From contig JANQPT010000040.1 in NCBI GenBank assembly GCA_028285345.1, positions 110,700-174,699 on the forward strand: a stretch of DNA of 64,000 nucleotides, read 5' to 3'. Made by a program: the position numbers and the translations under genes. Numbering within the stretch: position 1 is the first letter of the stretch; every line of letters begins with the position of its first letter. Source of the DNA: Planctomycetales bacterium (GTDB lineage: Bacteria; Planctomycetota; Planctomycetia; Planctomycetales; Planctomycetaceae). The notes beneath the pieces are model-generated. The model saw only the letters and a list, made by a program, of their open reading frames with translations. It made no database searches and was not told where the DNA came from. Below, one piece after another: positions 25,809-34,979 of this stretch.

Positions 25809-26759
25809 ATGAATTCGGGTCCCTCGACAAACTCCAATCCCGTCATCGAAATCTCTCGACTGACCAAGTCCTACGGAGCGATCCCGGCGCTGCGCGGCAT
25901 TGATTTGCAGGTCCAGTGCAGTGAAGTCTTTGGGTTCCTCGGACCCAACGGCGCAGGGAAGACGACGGCGATTCGCTGTCTGCTCGATCTGATCCGGCCT
26001 ACCAGCGGGACGATTCGCGTCCTGGGCATTGATCCCCAGCGCGACCCCGTCGCGGTGCGGGACAAGGTCGGGTATCTGCCGGGCGAGTTGAACCTCGATG
26101 ACAATCTCACCGCTCGGCAGTCGCTGCGGCTGTTCGATTCGCTGCGGGGAGGAAACACCGATTGGAACTACGCGCTGCAGTTGGCCGAGCGAATGAAACT
26201 GGAGCTGGACCGGGTCATCAAGAACTTCTCCAAAGGCAACAAACAGAAAGTCGGTGTGGTCCAGGCATTTATGCACCGGCCGGAGTTGTTGCTGCTGGAT
26301 GAACCGACCAGCGGGCTGGACCCGCTGATGCAGCAAGAGGTGCTGCGGCTGGTCCGCGAGGCGAACGCGGGCGGGGCGACGGTCTTCTTTTCGTCACACA
26401 TCCTCAACGAAGTCGAAGCGGCGGCGGACCGGGTCGGGATCGTGCGCCGAGGGAAGATTGTGGAGATTACTCGCACCAGCGAGCTCGCTTCGCGCAGCTT
26501 GCGGTTTGTGAATGTTACGTTCGCCGACAAGAGCGGTCGTGAACAGGTGGCCGGCATGCCGGGAATCACGGTAGTCCGCGCCCTCAATGAAACGGCGGTT
26601 CGCCTGCAAGTCGAATGTGACATGGACGGGCTGATCAAGGCATTGTCGACCGTCAATGTGATCGATTTGCAGATTGACCGCCCGTCTTTGGAAGAAATCT
26701 TCCTGAGTTACTACCGCGACGACGACTACTCAGCCGGAGAGGACGCAGCGAAGCAATGA
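25809..26759 (+). CDS. ABC transporter ATP-binding protein
   Basis: 316 residues from the ATG at 25809. The frame extends upstream to 25647, but the extra 54 residues are not ABC-like. Walker A GPNGAGKTT is at 45-53, the signature helix reads NFSKGNKQKVGVVQA (SKGN in place of LSGGQ), Walker B with the catalytic Glu is LLLLDEPTSGLD, and the H-loop is FFSSHIL. The C-terminal 80 residues are the regulatory domain typical of ABC-2 exporters. The permease gene overlaps by ATGA, so this is a two-gene exporter. It powers export by ATP hydrolysis on the cytoplasmic face of the inner membrane. Confidence 0.95.
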   Translation: MNSGPSTNSNPVIEISRLTKSYGAIPALRGIDLQVQCSEVFGFLGPNGAGKTTAIRCLLDLIRPTSGTIRVLGIDPQRDPVAVRDKVGYLPGELNLDDNLTARQSLRLFDSLRGGNTDWNYALQLAERMKLELDRVIKNFSKGNKQKVGVVQAFMHRPELLLLDEPTSGLDPLMQQEVLRLVREANAGGATVFFSSHILNEVEAAADRVGIVRRGKIVEITRTSELASRSLRFVNVTFADKSGREQVAGMPGITVVRALNETAVRLQVECDMDGLIKALSTVNVIDLQIDRPSLEEIFLSYYRDDDYSAGEDAAKQ

Positions 26760-28279
26760 TCGCCACGTTTCGGTATACCTTTCGACGGTTTCGCGGCGGG
26801 ATTCTGGGCTGGGGGATCGCTGTCTTCTTCATCGGTTTCATCACCCCCGGACTGTATACGTTCGTCGAACAGCAAGAAGAGCAACTCCGCGAGTTGATCA
26901 CCAGCTTGCCGGATGCGTTTTCCGGTTTTGTCGGCGACGTCGATCACGTGATGAGCCCCGCCGGGTTTCTCCACGCGCGGATCTTTCAACTGATGCCAAT
27001 CATCCTGGGAATCTATGCGTCATTGCTCGGTTCGGGACTGTTGGCGTCCGATGAGGAATCGGGGCGACTGGATTTGATTATGGCCTATCCGGTGAGCCGC
27101 GGTCGGCTCATCGCCGGACGTTTGTTGGCGATGTTGGCGGCGCTGTTGTTCATTCTCTTGCTGCTCTGGAGCGGATTGGGCCTGGGGATGGTGTCGACGG
27201 GGATGAAACTGAGTCCCTGGCAATTGGCGCCGGCCTTTTTGAATCTCTTCTCCGTCATTTTATTGACGGCGGGACTGGCACTGATGCTGAGCATGCTGAT
27301 GCCGGCGCGGCGGTATGCGGGAACGACGGCTGGGATGGTGATCGTGGTCAGTTTCTTCGTCACGGGCTTTGCCGGCACGCTGGAGGCGTTTGTGCCGTTG
27401 GCCAAGATGCTCCCGCTGTGGTACTACGTGGGCGGACATGCCATCGACAAGCCGAGTTCGTCCAGCACCCTTGGCCTTTCAGGCGCCGCAGCGCTGTTCA
27501 CCGCAATTGCCGCGTGGCGATTCCGAGCCCGTGATATTCGTGTCGCCGGCGAGGGAGTGCTCCGCTGGCAGCCGCTGGCGGCTGTTAGTGCATCGCTGGT
27601 AACGGTCATCGGCATCGCGACGTACTACGGATTGCAGCCGCCGCGATATGGCAGCCCGCAGGATGTGTTCACTGCAGCCAGCCGGGCGCTGCAGAAGCAT
27701 GACGGCGCCGCTCTCGCCGAATGCCTCACTGAAGAGTCGCTCGAAGAGTGGAACGCCGCGTTTGTCTTGTATGGGGCAATGGTTGAGCTTCAATCGGGTC
27801 CGGACAGTTCATTGATGTCAATGTGGTCCGGAAAGATCGACGAGCAACAACTCAAAACGGCACTCTCAACGGTGACGAAGCTCAAGCTGGCGATGGCGCA
27901 TGTCGACAAGGATCGGTTAAAGGACTTTGAACCGCTCGTTCGCAGCGCGATGGCCGGAATCGTATTGACCGGTGGTGAAGTCACAATCAACGACGAGCAG
28001 CGAAAGCTCGCGGGACTCGTCAACGAACCCAAAGTCTTTTTTGCCAAGGCCTTCGATGCCTGGACGGTCACGCGCAGTTATCGGCAGAATTGGCGGCTGG
28101 AGGATGTCGAAGCAAGCGGCGACACGGCGACTGCTCGATTGCTCGGGGAAGACGGAGGCTCGCGGAAGATTGCTTTTCACAGAATCGCCGGGAGTTGGAG
28201 AATCGAATTGCCGTTTCTTCCGGGCGAAGCAGCTGCGAACAGTGGTAATGACAAGTCGTTCAGGCCGCCGCGCGAATGA
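26756..28279 (+). CDS. ABC-2-type permease with a soluble C-terminal extension
   Basis: 507 residues. About six transmembrane segments lie in residues 15-270, with SDEESGRLDLIMAYPVSRGR, the ABC-2 permease loop. A further membrane segment near 270-285 (ASLVTVIGIATYYG) is followed by about 215 soluble residues that begin PPRYGSPQDVFTAASRAL and end RIAGSWRIELP. That tail looks like a SnoaL/DUF4878-type lipoprotein-like domain fused to the permease. It overlaps the ATPase gene by four bases. The cargo is unknown. The extension is unusual for ABC-2 permeases and probably faces the periplasm. Confidence 0.85.
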   Translation: MIATFRYTFRRFRGGILGWGIAVFFIGFITPGLYTFVEQQEEQLRELITSLPDAFSGFVGDVDHVMSPAGFLHARIFQLMPIILGIYASLLGSGLLASDEESGRLDLIMAYPVSRGRLIAGRLLAMLAALLFILLLLWSGLGLGMVSTGMKLSPWQLAPAFLNLFSVILLTAGLALMLSMLMPARRYAGTTAGMVIVVSFFVTGFAGTLEAFVPLAKMLPLWYYVGGHAIDKPSSSSTLGLSGAAALFTAIAAWRFRARDIRVAGEGVLRWQPLAAVSASLVTVIGIATYYGLQPPRYGSPQDVFTAASRALQKHDGAALAECLTEESLEEWNAAFVLYGAMVELQSGPDSSLMSMWSGKIDEQQLKTALSTVTKLKLAMAHVDKDRLKDFEPLVRSAMAGIVLTGGEVTINDEQRKLAGLVNEPKVFFAKAFDAWTVTRSYRQNWRLEDVEASGDTATARLLGEDGGSRKIAFHRIAGSWRIELPFLPGEAAANSGNDKSFRPPRE

Positions 28280-28362
28280 TGCCGTTGATACTGGCTTGCC
28301 TTGTCAGACACTGAAGGTTTGCGTGTTCCGAAAACAAGTCCGCTGGCTCCATACTCGATCCA

Positions 28363-28845
28363 ATGAATTTAGACGACCTTATTGAATCAATCGAATGTCA
28401 GTTTCGTGGTGGTCCACCGAACGGCTGGCTGCTTGGTTGGGACGAGTCTCGTTGCGCTACATTGGTGAGTACAGCTGCAGCACCTCATACAACAACAAAT
28501 AATACATCGTTCGACTATGGGTTTTGCAACTGGTTTGAGGTGCGAATTGATAACACGAATGATGACCTGTTTTGGACTCTCACGATAAAGCTAAGCTTCA
28601 TCGCACCCGCATTTTGCGTTCACTGGACACAATATGACAGGTCGACTCAGGGAACGTTTATTCCTATGGCTCCTGCCGGCTACAGGGAAGTTGAGAAAAA
28701 AGTGTGTGCCGCACTTGAGAGCGTAGGCTTCTTCGAGATTTCAGACGAATGGTACAACGTCAAGCTACATGGCATAGAGCTTGAATTAAGTAGTGAAGAG
28801 CACGTATCCATCGGAAAATGTCTTTTCAGTGATTTTGAAGAATGA
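28363..28845 (+). CDS. Hypothetical protein, AT-rich
   Basis: 160 residues, soluble, acidic, without signal peptide. Patterns are NLDDLIESIECQFRGG, then FDYGFCNWFEVRI, then DLFWTLTIKLSFIAPAFCVH, then EVEKKVCAALESVGF at the end. The mix of strands and a C-terminal helix pair resembles small immunity or SUKH-like proteins, but I recognise no family. Its base composition is more AT-rich than the ABC genes before it, suggesting transfer. Confidence 0.6.
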   Translation: MNLDDLIESIECQFRGGPPNGWLLGWDESRCATLVSTAAAPHTTTNNTSFDYGFCNWFEVRIDNTNDDLFWTLTIKLSFIAPAFCVHWTQYDRSTQGTFIPMAPAGYREVEKKVCAALESVGFFEISDEWYNVKLHGIELELSSEEHVSIGKCLFSDFEE

Positions 28846-29200
28846 CTGTGCAGTCCAAGGACAACGACGAACGCAACTTGGACCTGCAAAGGAACGGCGG
28901 CCAAAAGAGTCCCGTCAAAGGCTGATGGCGAACACATATTGCTGATGACGAATGTATAACTCAACACTAGGCGAAACCGGTGCCGCTGTTGGCGGCAGGG
29001 TCCACGACGCGACACGGGTCGAGGAATTTTGTCGCGATGCTTGAGACCTGGAAAGTTGGATCTCACCGGCCTCACACCGTGAAGATGGAAGCGTAAATAG
29101 CGGCATCTGCTCGATGACCACCACGGTGTTTCACCCCCGGCGAACCCAAGAGTGACAATGGGTGTCCTGCTGCTGGATTTACAGACCGTGGGATACGTCG
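28846..29200. other. 355-bp region without a supported gene
   Basis: Contains a 30-codon frame beginning MYNSTLGETGAAVGG near 28950 with no ribosome site or known motif. No hairpin or repeat of note. Confidence 0.35.
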
Positions 29201-29612
29201 ATGAGCGATATCATTTACCAAGAGGAGCCCGACTTGGGTCCGGAAGAGTTCGTGGAATTGCTGAGACAGTCCAGATTGGCTGAGCGGCGGCCGGTTGATG
29301 AGCAGGACACGATCGCCGGCATGCTGCGTCATGCCGACGTCATTCTCACCGCCCGGTGTGGCCGGCAGCTTGTCGGTGTGGCGCGCGATCACGGACTTTA
29401 GCTATTGCACGTATCTGTCTGACCTTGCCGTCGACGTCCGGTGGCAACGACAAGGAATCGGCCGCGAGCTAATTCGTCAAACTCATCTACAAGCGGGGCT
29501 GCGAACGTCGCTGATATTGCTCGCCGCGCCGCAGGCGGCCGAGTATTATCCACACATCGGCATGGAGCGACACGATTCGTGCTGGATGTTGCCACGGGAG
29601 TCGAGTTCCTGA
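29201..29612 (+). pseudogene. GNAT-family acetyltransferase with a frameshift
   Basis: Starting at the ATG at 29201 the first frame encodes MSDIIYQEEPDLGPEEFVEL and then [18 protein letters not shown] before reaching a stop at 29399-29401. The neighbouring frame continues the fold with [20 protein letters not shown] and the acetyl-CoA loop RQRGIG-like [10 protein letters not shown], then [15 protein letters not shown]. The two frames join at the GCGCGCG run at 29380-29386, consistent with loss of one GC dinucleotide. Joined, the product is about 137 residues and a normal small GNAT. Either a slippage pseudogene or an assembly error in the run. Confidence 0.75.
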
Positions 29613-29636
29613 CCCGTTGAGAGGAGATGTGTCATC

Positions 29637-30305
29637 GTGCCCCATGACCGAGCGCTCGCCCGCCGTCTCGCCCAAGACGCTCTCCGTCGTGGAGATGCGC
29701 TCGGATGGTTTGAAACTCTCTATTCAGACGTCCAAGGCGAGGCAGCAGCGATTCCCTGGGCCGATCTCGTGGTCAATCCCAATCTAAAACAGTGGCTCAA
29801 TTGCGCCAAGCCGGCCGCTGAGGGACGGACTGCACTGGTCATCGGCTGTGGACTCGGAGATGATGCCGAAGCGCTCTCGCAGTCTGGATTTCAGGTGACC
29901 GCTTTCGACATCGCGCCAACGTCGATCGCATGGTGCCGCGAGCGATTTCCACAAACTGCGGTCAATTACTGTGTCGCCGATCTCTTACAGGCACCGGCGT
30001 CTTGGCGACAGCATTTCGACTTTGTGCTGGAAGCATACACGCTCCAGGTTCTGCCGGCGGATCTGCGGGAAACGGCCGTGTCTCACATTGCTCAATTCGT
30101 GGCGCCGGGAGGCAAGTTGTTGGTCATTAGTCGCGGCCGGGATGAGGCCGATGCCCCTGGAAAAATGCCGTGGCCGCTACTGCGATCGGAGTTAGACGGA
30201 TTCTGTCAACGCGGGCTAATTGAGGCTGCGTTCGAGGACTATGTCGAGCAGGAAGATCCGCCGGTCCGACGTTTTCGGGCCGAATACCGACGGCCGACGT
30301 CCTAG
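29637..30305 (+). CDS. SAM-dependent class I methyltransferase
   Basis: 222 residues from a GTG with GAGGAG upstream. Motif I ALVIGCGLGDDAEAL is at 66-80, then FQVTAFDIAPTSIAWCRERF (acidic loop), VNYCVADLLQAP and the motif IV region FDFVLEAYTLQVLP. N-terminal DALGWFETLYSDVQGEAAAI is the pattern seen in the TPMT-like or UbiE-like small methyltransferases of planctomycetes and others. Cytoplasmic. It follows the GNAT gene by 24 bp and may be co-transcribed with it. The substrate is unknown. Confidence 0.85.
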   Translation: MPHDRALARRLAQDALRRGDALGWFETLYSDVQGEAAAIPWADLVVNPNLKQWLNCAKPAAEGRTALVIGCGLGDDAEALSQSGFQVTAFDIAPTSIAWCRERFPQTAVNYCVADLLQAPASWRQHFDFVLEAYTLQVLPADLRETAVSHIAQFVAPGGKLLVISRGRDEADAPGKMPWPLLRSELDGFCQRGLIEAAFEDYVEQEDPPVRRFRAEYRRPTS

Positions 30306-30673
30306 GAATTGTCACGTGCTCCATAAGGGTAATCCACGCCGCGGCCCGCTGTGTCAACGGTCCAATGCGACCTAAGGCCCAACCCCAAGCCCGCCTTACG
30401 CAAATTCTCGCGGTGCCGTCAAACCCGTCCCAATCGGGTCAGCCGGTATTTTCGTTACCTCACAGCGTCTGCCGGTGAGGCACTGTTGATTTGCCCGCCG
30501 ATCAATTCAGGGCTAGGGTTTTCTACCGCGTGTCGCGCCCAGAGTCTCACAGCTCAACCGTTTTCATCTTCCCTGGCACGAATCTCGCGAGAGCGGATTC
30601 CGCTACAGGTACGCAACCGAGCCAGCGCCTTACCGTTGATCAAGGACATAGTCCACCTCAGGACGCACCGACG
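30306..30673. other. 368-bp leader of the surface-protein gene
   Basis: Non-coding by my reading. The frame of the surface protein is open back to 30491, but the extra residues are not conserved-looking and lack a ribosome site. No clear hairpin or promoter found. Confidence 0.4.
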
Positions 30674-33600
30674 ATGCTTCACCGAAATCTCTTTAGCAAG
30701 ATAGAGCAGCTTCTGGGAGCACCGCTGAGACGAATTTCTCGTCGAGTGCGCAAGGCGGTTGGCTTCCATAAGTTTGAACGTGAGCTGCAACTTGCGTCCG
30801 CCGACTTCAAAAAACAAATTGCGGCAAAAGCCTCGAGAATTCTGGGCGGCCCCGAGCAACTTCCGGTTCGCGTTCGAAAGAGTTTCGGCTTTGAGGCCCT
30901 GGAGGAACGGTTGATACGGAGTGCGACAATCGGCGTCGGAGACGGGGTCTTTACCTGGGTCGACGGGGACGGCGACACGCAAGCCATTGATGTCACCAGC
31001 GGCAGCGTCGAGGTCCACTTCACGGACAACGTGGGCAACTCCGGCGACATCACTGAGGTCCGATTGTTGAGTAACGCGTCAGGATTTGACGCGACAACGG
31101 CCAACATCGATCTGATCAATATGAACACCTACCATCTGGGTGCGTTGAACCTGGGTGTCAATGTTGGCAGCGAAACGGCTGATACGGGGGGCACCGTCGA
31201 CCTCATTCAAGGCGGCCTCAACGTGACAGGCTCCGTATTCATCGACGGAAATGTCGGCACGCTGCAATCGCGGCGCGTTGAAGGTGCCATGACGATTACC
31301 GGCGACGTCGGCTCGATCAGTATTGTCGACGGGTCCAGCCCCAATGACGATCTGGCAGCCGACCTCACTGTCGGGGGCAATCTTGGCTTGTTGCACACAG
31401 GCGATGACATTCAGGCGGCCGTGACGGTCGGCGGAGACGTCGGCCAGATCGACGTGGACAGTGCCGTCAAATGGGCCGGCGACATTGACATCACAGGCAA
31501 TCTCGGATCGTTCACAGTCGTCGAGTACATCAGCAAGGACATCATCGTCGGCGGAGACTTGAACTTGCTTTCCGCCGGTCAGAATTTTTCGGGCAATCTC
31601 ACCGCCGGACGAGTCGTCGGCCAATTTGATCTTTCCGACAACGGGTATGCTTATTCCAACGGCATAGCTCCCTATGCGCAAATCGGCTTTGTTGGCTCCA
31701 CGAACACGCTCACCGTCACCCCGGTCGCGAACACAACTCCCACCACGAGCGGCATCGGAGACGTGGCAGTCAATGAGGACGCCAACAATACGACGATCAA
31801 TCTGAACGCGGTGTTCGACGACGTCGAAGATGCGGATTCCGCTCTGACCTATAGTCTTGTCAACAACTCCAACGCTGGTCTCTTTGATTCGGTCACCATC
31901 GATGGGTCGGGCAACCTCATACTCGATTACTCTGCGAACCAATTTGGCACGGCACTGATCACGGTCCGTGCCGCCGATACGCTGGGCGCGTTTGTCGATA
32001 CGACATTTACCGTTGACGTTTCTGCAGTGAATGACACGCCGCTGACGTCCGGTCTGGACAACGTCAATGTTAGCGCCAATGCTGCCAATACCGTTGTTGA
32101 TTTGAACGATGCGTTTAGCGACCTGGAAGACGCCGACGCTGCACTGGTCTACAGCGTGGCCAACAATTCCAACAGCAGTCTGTTTGACGCTGTGGCCATT
32201 GATGGTTCCGGCAATCTCACACTCGCTTACGCGGCAAACGCGTCCGGCACCGCTCAGATCACGATCCGCGCCACAGACACCGGCGGCGAATTCGTGGAGA
32301 CAACGTTCACCGTCAACATTGCTGGCGAAAACTCTGCACCGCCGACCGACAACTTAGTCGGCCACTGGGAATTTGAGTCGGACGCCACCGATTCCTCGGT
32401 CTATGAAAACGACGCCACGATTATCAACGGCGAAGGCGACGAATTTACCACAGGAACCGTCGGCAACGAATCGGCCCACTTCGACGGTGTCGACGACTTG
32501 ATTCAGACCAACAGCGGTGAATCCCCACAACTGACTGGCGACTACACGACGTCAGTTTGGATTCGCCCTGACGCGACGCAGAAGAATTGGGCCGGCATCT
32601 ATACCGCGACCAACGCCAGCGGATCGACGAACCATTGGAACTTGCAATTCAACAACCAAAGCCAGCGGAGCGTCGTGATCTACCATGGCAACCAGTCATG
32701 GGATACCGGCATCGTGCTGGCGGACGTCGATGACGGGCAGTGGCACAACATCGTGGTTGTCCGCGAAGGGACGACGATGACCGTCTATCTCGACGGCGGG
32801 ATGGTCAAGTCCGGCATGTTTAACAACAACCCGCTCGGCAACGCCGACCACTTCAACATCGGCGGCGACCGAACAAGTACGACAAATTATCTGTATACCG
32901 GCGACATCGACGATCTCCGAGTCTACGATACGGCGCTGTCCGGTGCCGATCTGCTCGCCTTGTTCGATAGCAACAATGACGCTCCGACAACCAATGGCCT
33001 CGGCGACGTGCAGGTGACGGAAAATGCCGCGGATACCGTGCTCGACTTGCATGCCGCGTTCGGGGATCTTGAGGACGCGGACAGCGCGTTGACGTACAGC
33101 ATCGCGAACAATACGAACAGCGCACTATTCGACAGCGTCACGATTGACGGATCGGGCAACCTTTCACTTGCGTATGCAGCGAACATGCCCGGTACGTCAC
33201 AGATCACAATCCGCGCTACCGACAGCGGCGGCAAATTCGTCGAAACGACCTTTGCGGTCAATGTCGCCGAGTCCGCACTGGTGGTTTCCGAAGTCGCGCT
33301 GGAGGAATACGCAGACGAAAACGATCCAACTGACGACAACGAAAGCACAAATCTCTTCTCTAACGATGAGTTCTATTTCGAGGACAACAGCAAGGGCTTC
33401 GAAGACTACTTTGGAGTTGAGCAATCGCAAGCACCGACTCTCTATTCCTCCGTCGCATCTGCACAATCAGCCCAAGGTGAGCTCTCAGGCGGCAGCGCCG
33501 CCGCGCATGCCGAATCATCACAGCCAACCCTGAGCTTTGGTGGCGGCGTATCTTCGGGAGACCAGCTGACTGCCGGCGATGTCGCCGACACAAATTCTAA

Positions 33601-34045
33601 AGCGGACAGCAGCGACCAACCTGATGTGAAGAAGGAGCAGAAGCGTCAGAGTCAGTCGGTGGCGGCGGAGAAGGCAGCCCAACAAACAACTGAGTTTTCC
33701 TGGTTCGATTTGAATTCGCATTCTGTGCGACAGTACTTCGAGCAATCCAGTGTCGACGAAGCAACGTCCGCTGATCCGGCGATCAGCGCGCCGTTCGCGT
33801 TGCTGCCGGCGGAATACGGTGGTAGCGACAACGAGGAATTCTCCGAATCGACGACGACTGCGGCCACTGTTGGCATGGCCGCGTTGAGCGTCGGCTACAC
33901 CGCCTATTTGCTCAAAGATTTGCCGTGGCTCGCTGGCGGAGTCGCCTCGATGGGCTACTGGTCGAAGCTCGACCCGCTGCCGGTGTTGGATGCTTTTGAT
34001 CGAAAGCAAGAACGCAAGGAACGCGAAAAGCTGGCAGCAAAGTAG
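30674..34045 (+). CDS. Large LEPR-XLL-type surface protein with cadherin-like and LamG domains
   Basis: 1123 residues from the ATG at 30674. Residues 71-84 (FGFEALEERLIRSA) are a variant of the planctomycete LEPR-XLL export tag (FEALEPRLLLSA), preceded by a basic region. Residues 90-330 form a beta-solenoid-like repeat region (GDVGSI, GGDVGQI and GGDLNLL steps). Then come cadherin-like Ig repeats with the motif DVEDADSALTYSLVNNSN and SVTIDGSGNL, two in a row and a third after a LamG/concanavalin domain (LVGHWEFE, then SVWIRPDATQKNWAGIY). The tail has a probable membrane segment (ATVGMAALSVGYTAYLL) and a basic end. Expected at the cell surface; adhesion or matrix binding is the likely role. 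Confidence 0.85.
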   Translation: MLHRNLFSKIEQLLGAPLRRISRRVRKAVGFHKFERELQLASADFKKQIAAKASRILGGPEQLPVRVRKSFGFEALEERLIRSATIGVGDGVFTWVDGDGDTQAIDVTSGSVEVHFTDNVGNSGDITEVRLLSNASGFDATTANIDLINMNTYHLGALNLGVNVGSETADTGGTVDLIQGGLNVTGSVFIDGNVGTLQSRRVEGAMTITGDVGSISIVDGSSPNDDLAADLTVGGNLGLLHTGDDIQAAVTVGGDVGQIDVDSAVKWAGDIDITGNLGSFTVVEYISKDIIVGGDLNLLSAGQNFSGNLTAGRVVGQFDLSDNGYAYSNGIAPYAQIGFVGSTNTLTVTPVANTTPTTSGIGDVAVNEDANNTTINLNAVFDDVEDADSALTYSLVNNSNAGLFDSVTIDGSGNLILDYSANQFGTALITVRAADTLGAFVDTTFTVDVSAVNDTPLTSGLDNVNVSANAANTVVDLNDAFSDLEDADAALVYSVANNSNSSLFDAVAIDGSGNLTLAYAANASGTAQITIRATDTGGEFVETTFTVNIAGENSAPPTDNLVGHWEFESDATDSSVYENDATIINGEGDEFTTGTVGNESAHFDGVDDLIQTNSGESPQLTGDYTTSVWIRPDATQKNWAGIYTATNASGSTNHWNLQFNNQSQRSVVIYHGNQSWDTGIVLADVDDGQWHNIVVVREGTTMTVYLDGGMVKSGMFNNNPLGNADHFNIGGDRTSTTNYLYTGDIDDLRVYDTALSGADLLALFDSNNDAPTTNGLGDVQVTENAADTVLDLHAAFGDLEDADSALTYSIANNTNSALFDSVTIDGSGNLSLAYAANMPGTSQITIRATDSGGKFVETTFAVNVAESALVVSEVALEEYADENDPTDDNESTNLFSNDEFYFEDNSKGFEDYFGVEQSQAPTLYSSVASAQSAQGELSGGSAAAHAESSQPTLSFGGGVSSGDQLTAGDVADTNSKADSSDQPDVKKEQKRQSQSVAAEKAAQQTTEFSWFDLNSHSVRQYFEQSSVDEATSADPAISAPFALLPAEYGGSDNEEFSESTTTAATVGMAALSVGYTAYLLKDLPWLAGGVASMGYWSKLDPLPVLDAFDRKQERKEREKLAAK

Positions 34046-34255
34046 ACGGTCTACAGCACCCGTTTTGCGCGTCACATCGAGCCATCTCAATTCTCGGGTC
34101 GCACCGTTCCTAATTGCCGGACCGCTGCGACGCCGCGAATGGGCCGCTCTTTGGCGGCGTCCCAAACGCTCTATCTGCACGCCGAGAAATGGAATATATT
34201 TCCTGCCACGACAAGATGGCGGGGGAAGGCCGAAAGCAGGATTTCATGTCGCACG

Positions 34256-34921
34256 ATGTCGAACTCAGCGGTTAATGCTCGGTCGGAAGAATTCGCGAAC
34301 TTCTTGACGCACGGCGGCGGACTGCTGTTGGCGCTGGGCGGGGCCGGTGTTTTGCTGCACTCAGCCGGGCTCAAAGCTTCCAATGCGGTGTATCTGAGTT
34401 GCACGATCTATTCCGCAACTTTGGTGTCGGTCTATGCTGCTTCGACGTTGTCGCATTCGTTTCAACACCCGGGGCGACGCGAGTTTTTTCGGAGCGTCGA
34501 TCAAGGCGTCATCTTTCTGTTCATTGCCGGAAGTTTCACTCCGTTAGCGGTGGTCTATCTCCAGGACCAACCGTGGTGGATGATGTTGCCCGCAATGTGG
34601 GTACTGGCAGTCACAGGGTTCTGCTCGAAAGTGTTTTGGACCCACCGCGTCAATCGAACGGCCGTCACGCACTACCTTGCGCTGGGGTGGATGCCGGTAG
34701 CAGCTTCCTGGCCGATCTTGCAGGCGTTGCCTCGGGGTGGAATCGTGCTCTGCGTGGCCGGCGGACTGTGCTATACGTTGGGGACGCTGTTCCTCAAGCT
34801 GGACGAGAAGGTGCCCTTCTTTCATTCGATCTGGCACCTATTCGTCATCGGCGGCAGCGCGTGCCACTTTCTGGTGATCCTGTATTACGTCATTCCGCAA
34901 CCCAGCACTGTTCCGGTCTGA
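34256..34921 (+). CDS. Hemolysin III / PAQR-like membrane protein
   Basis: 221 residues from the ATG at 34256. The frame opens at 34139, but the extra residues do not look membrane-like. Seven transmembrane segments span the chain. Family marks are EEFANFLTHGGGLLLALGG at the start, STLSHSFQHPGRREFFRSVD (the SxxxH motif), VDQGVIFLFIAGSFTP and the C-terminal HSIWHLFVIGGSACHF with the conserved H-x3-H pair. The family includes YqfA and human adiponectin receptors. Zinc-bound ceramidase-like or membrane homeostasis functions have been proposed. Inner membrane. Confidence 0.9.
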   Translation: MSNSAVNARSEEFANFLTHGGGLLLALGGAGVLLHSAGLKASNAVYLSCTIYSATLVSVYAASTLSHSFQHPGRREFFRSVDQGVIFLFIAGSFTPLAVVYLQDQPWWMMLPAMWVLAVTGFCSKVFWTHRVNRTAVTHYLALGWMPVAASWPILQALPRGGIVLCVAGGLCYTLGTLFLKLDEKVPFFHSIWHLFVIGGSACHFLVILYYVIPQPSTVPV

Positions 34922-34979
34922 TGAATCTGATCGATGCTGCTTGACGCTCAGCTAGCGCCGTGGCTAGGCTGCTCCTGCC

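Noticed and set aside
31079..31942. 287-codon minus-strand frame
   Set aside because: Antisense to the repeat-rich surface protein; long only because that gene is GC-rich and periodic.
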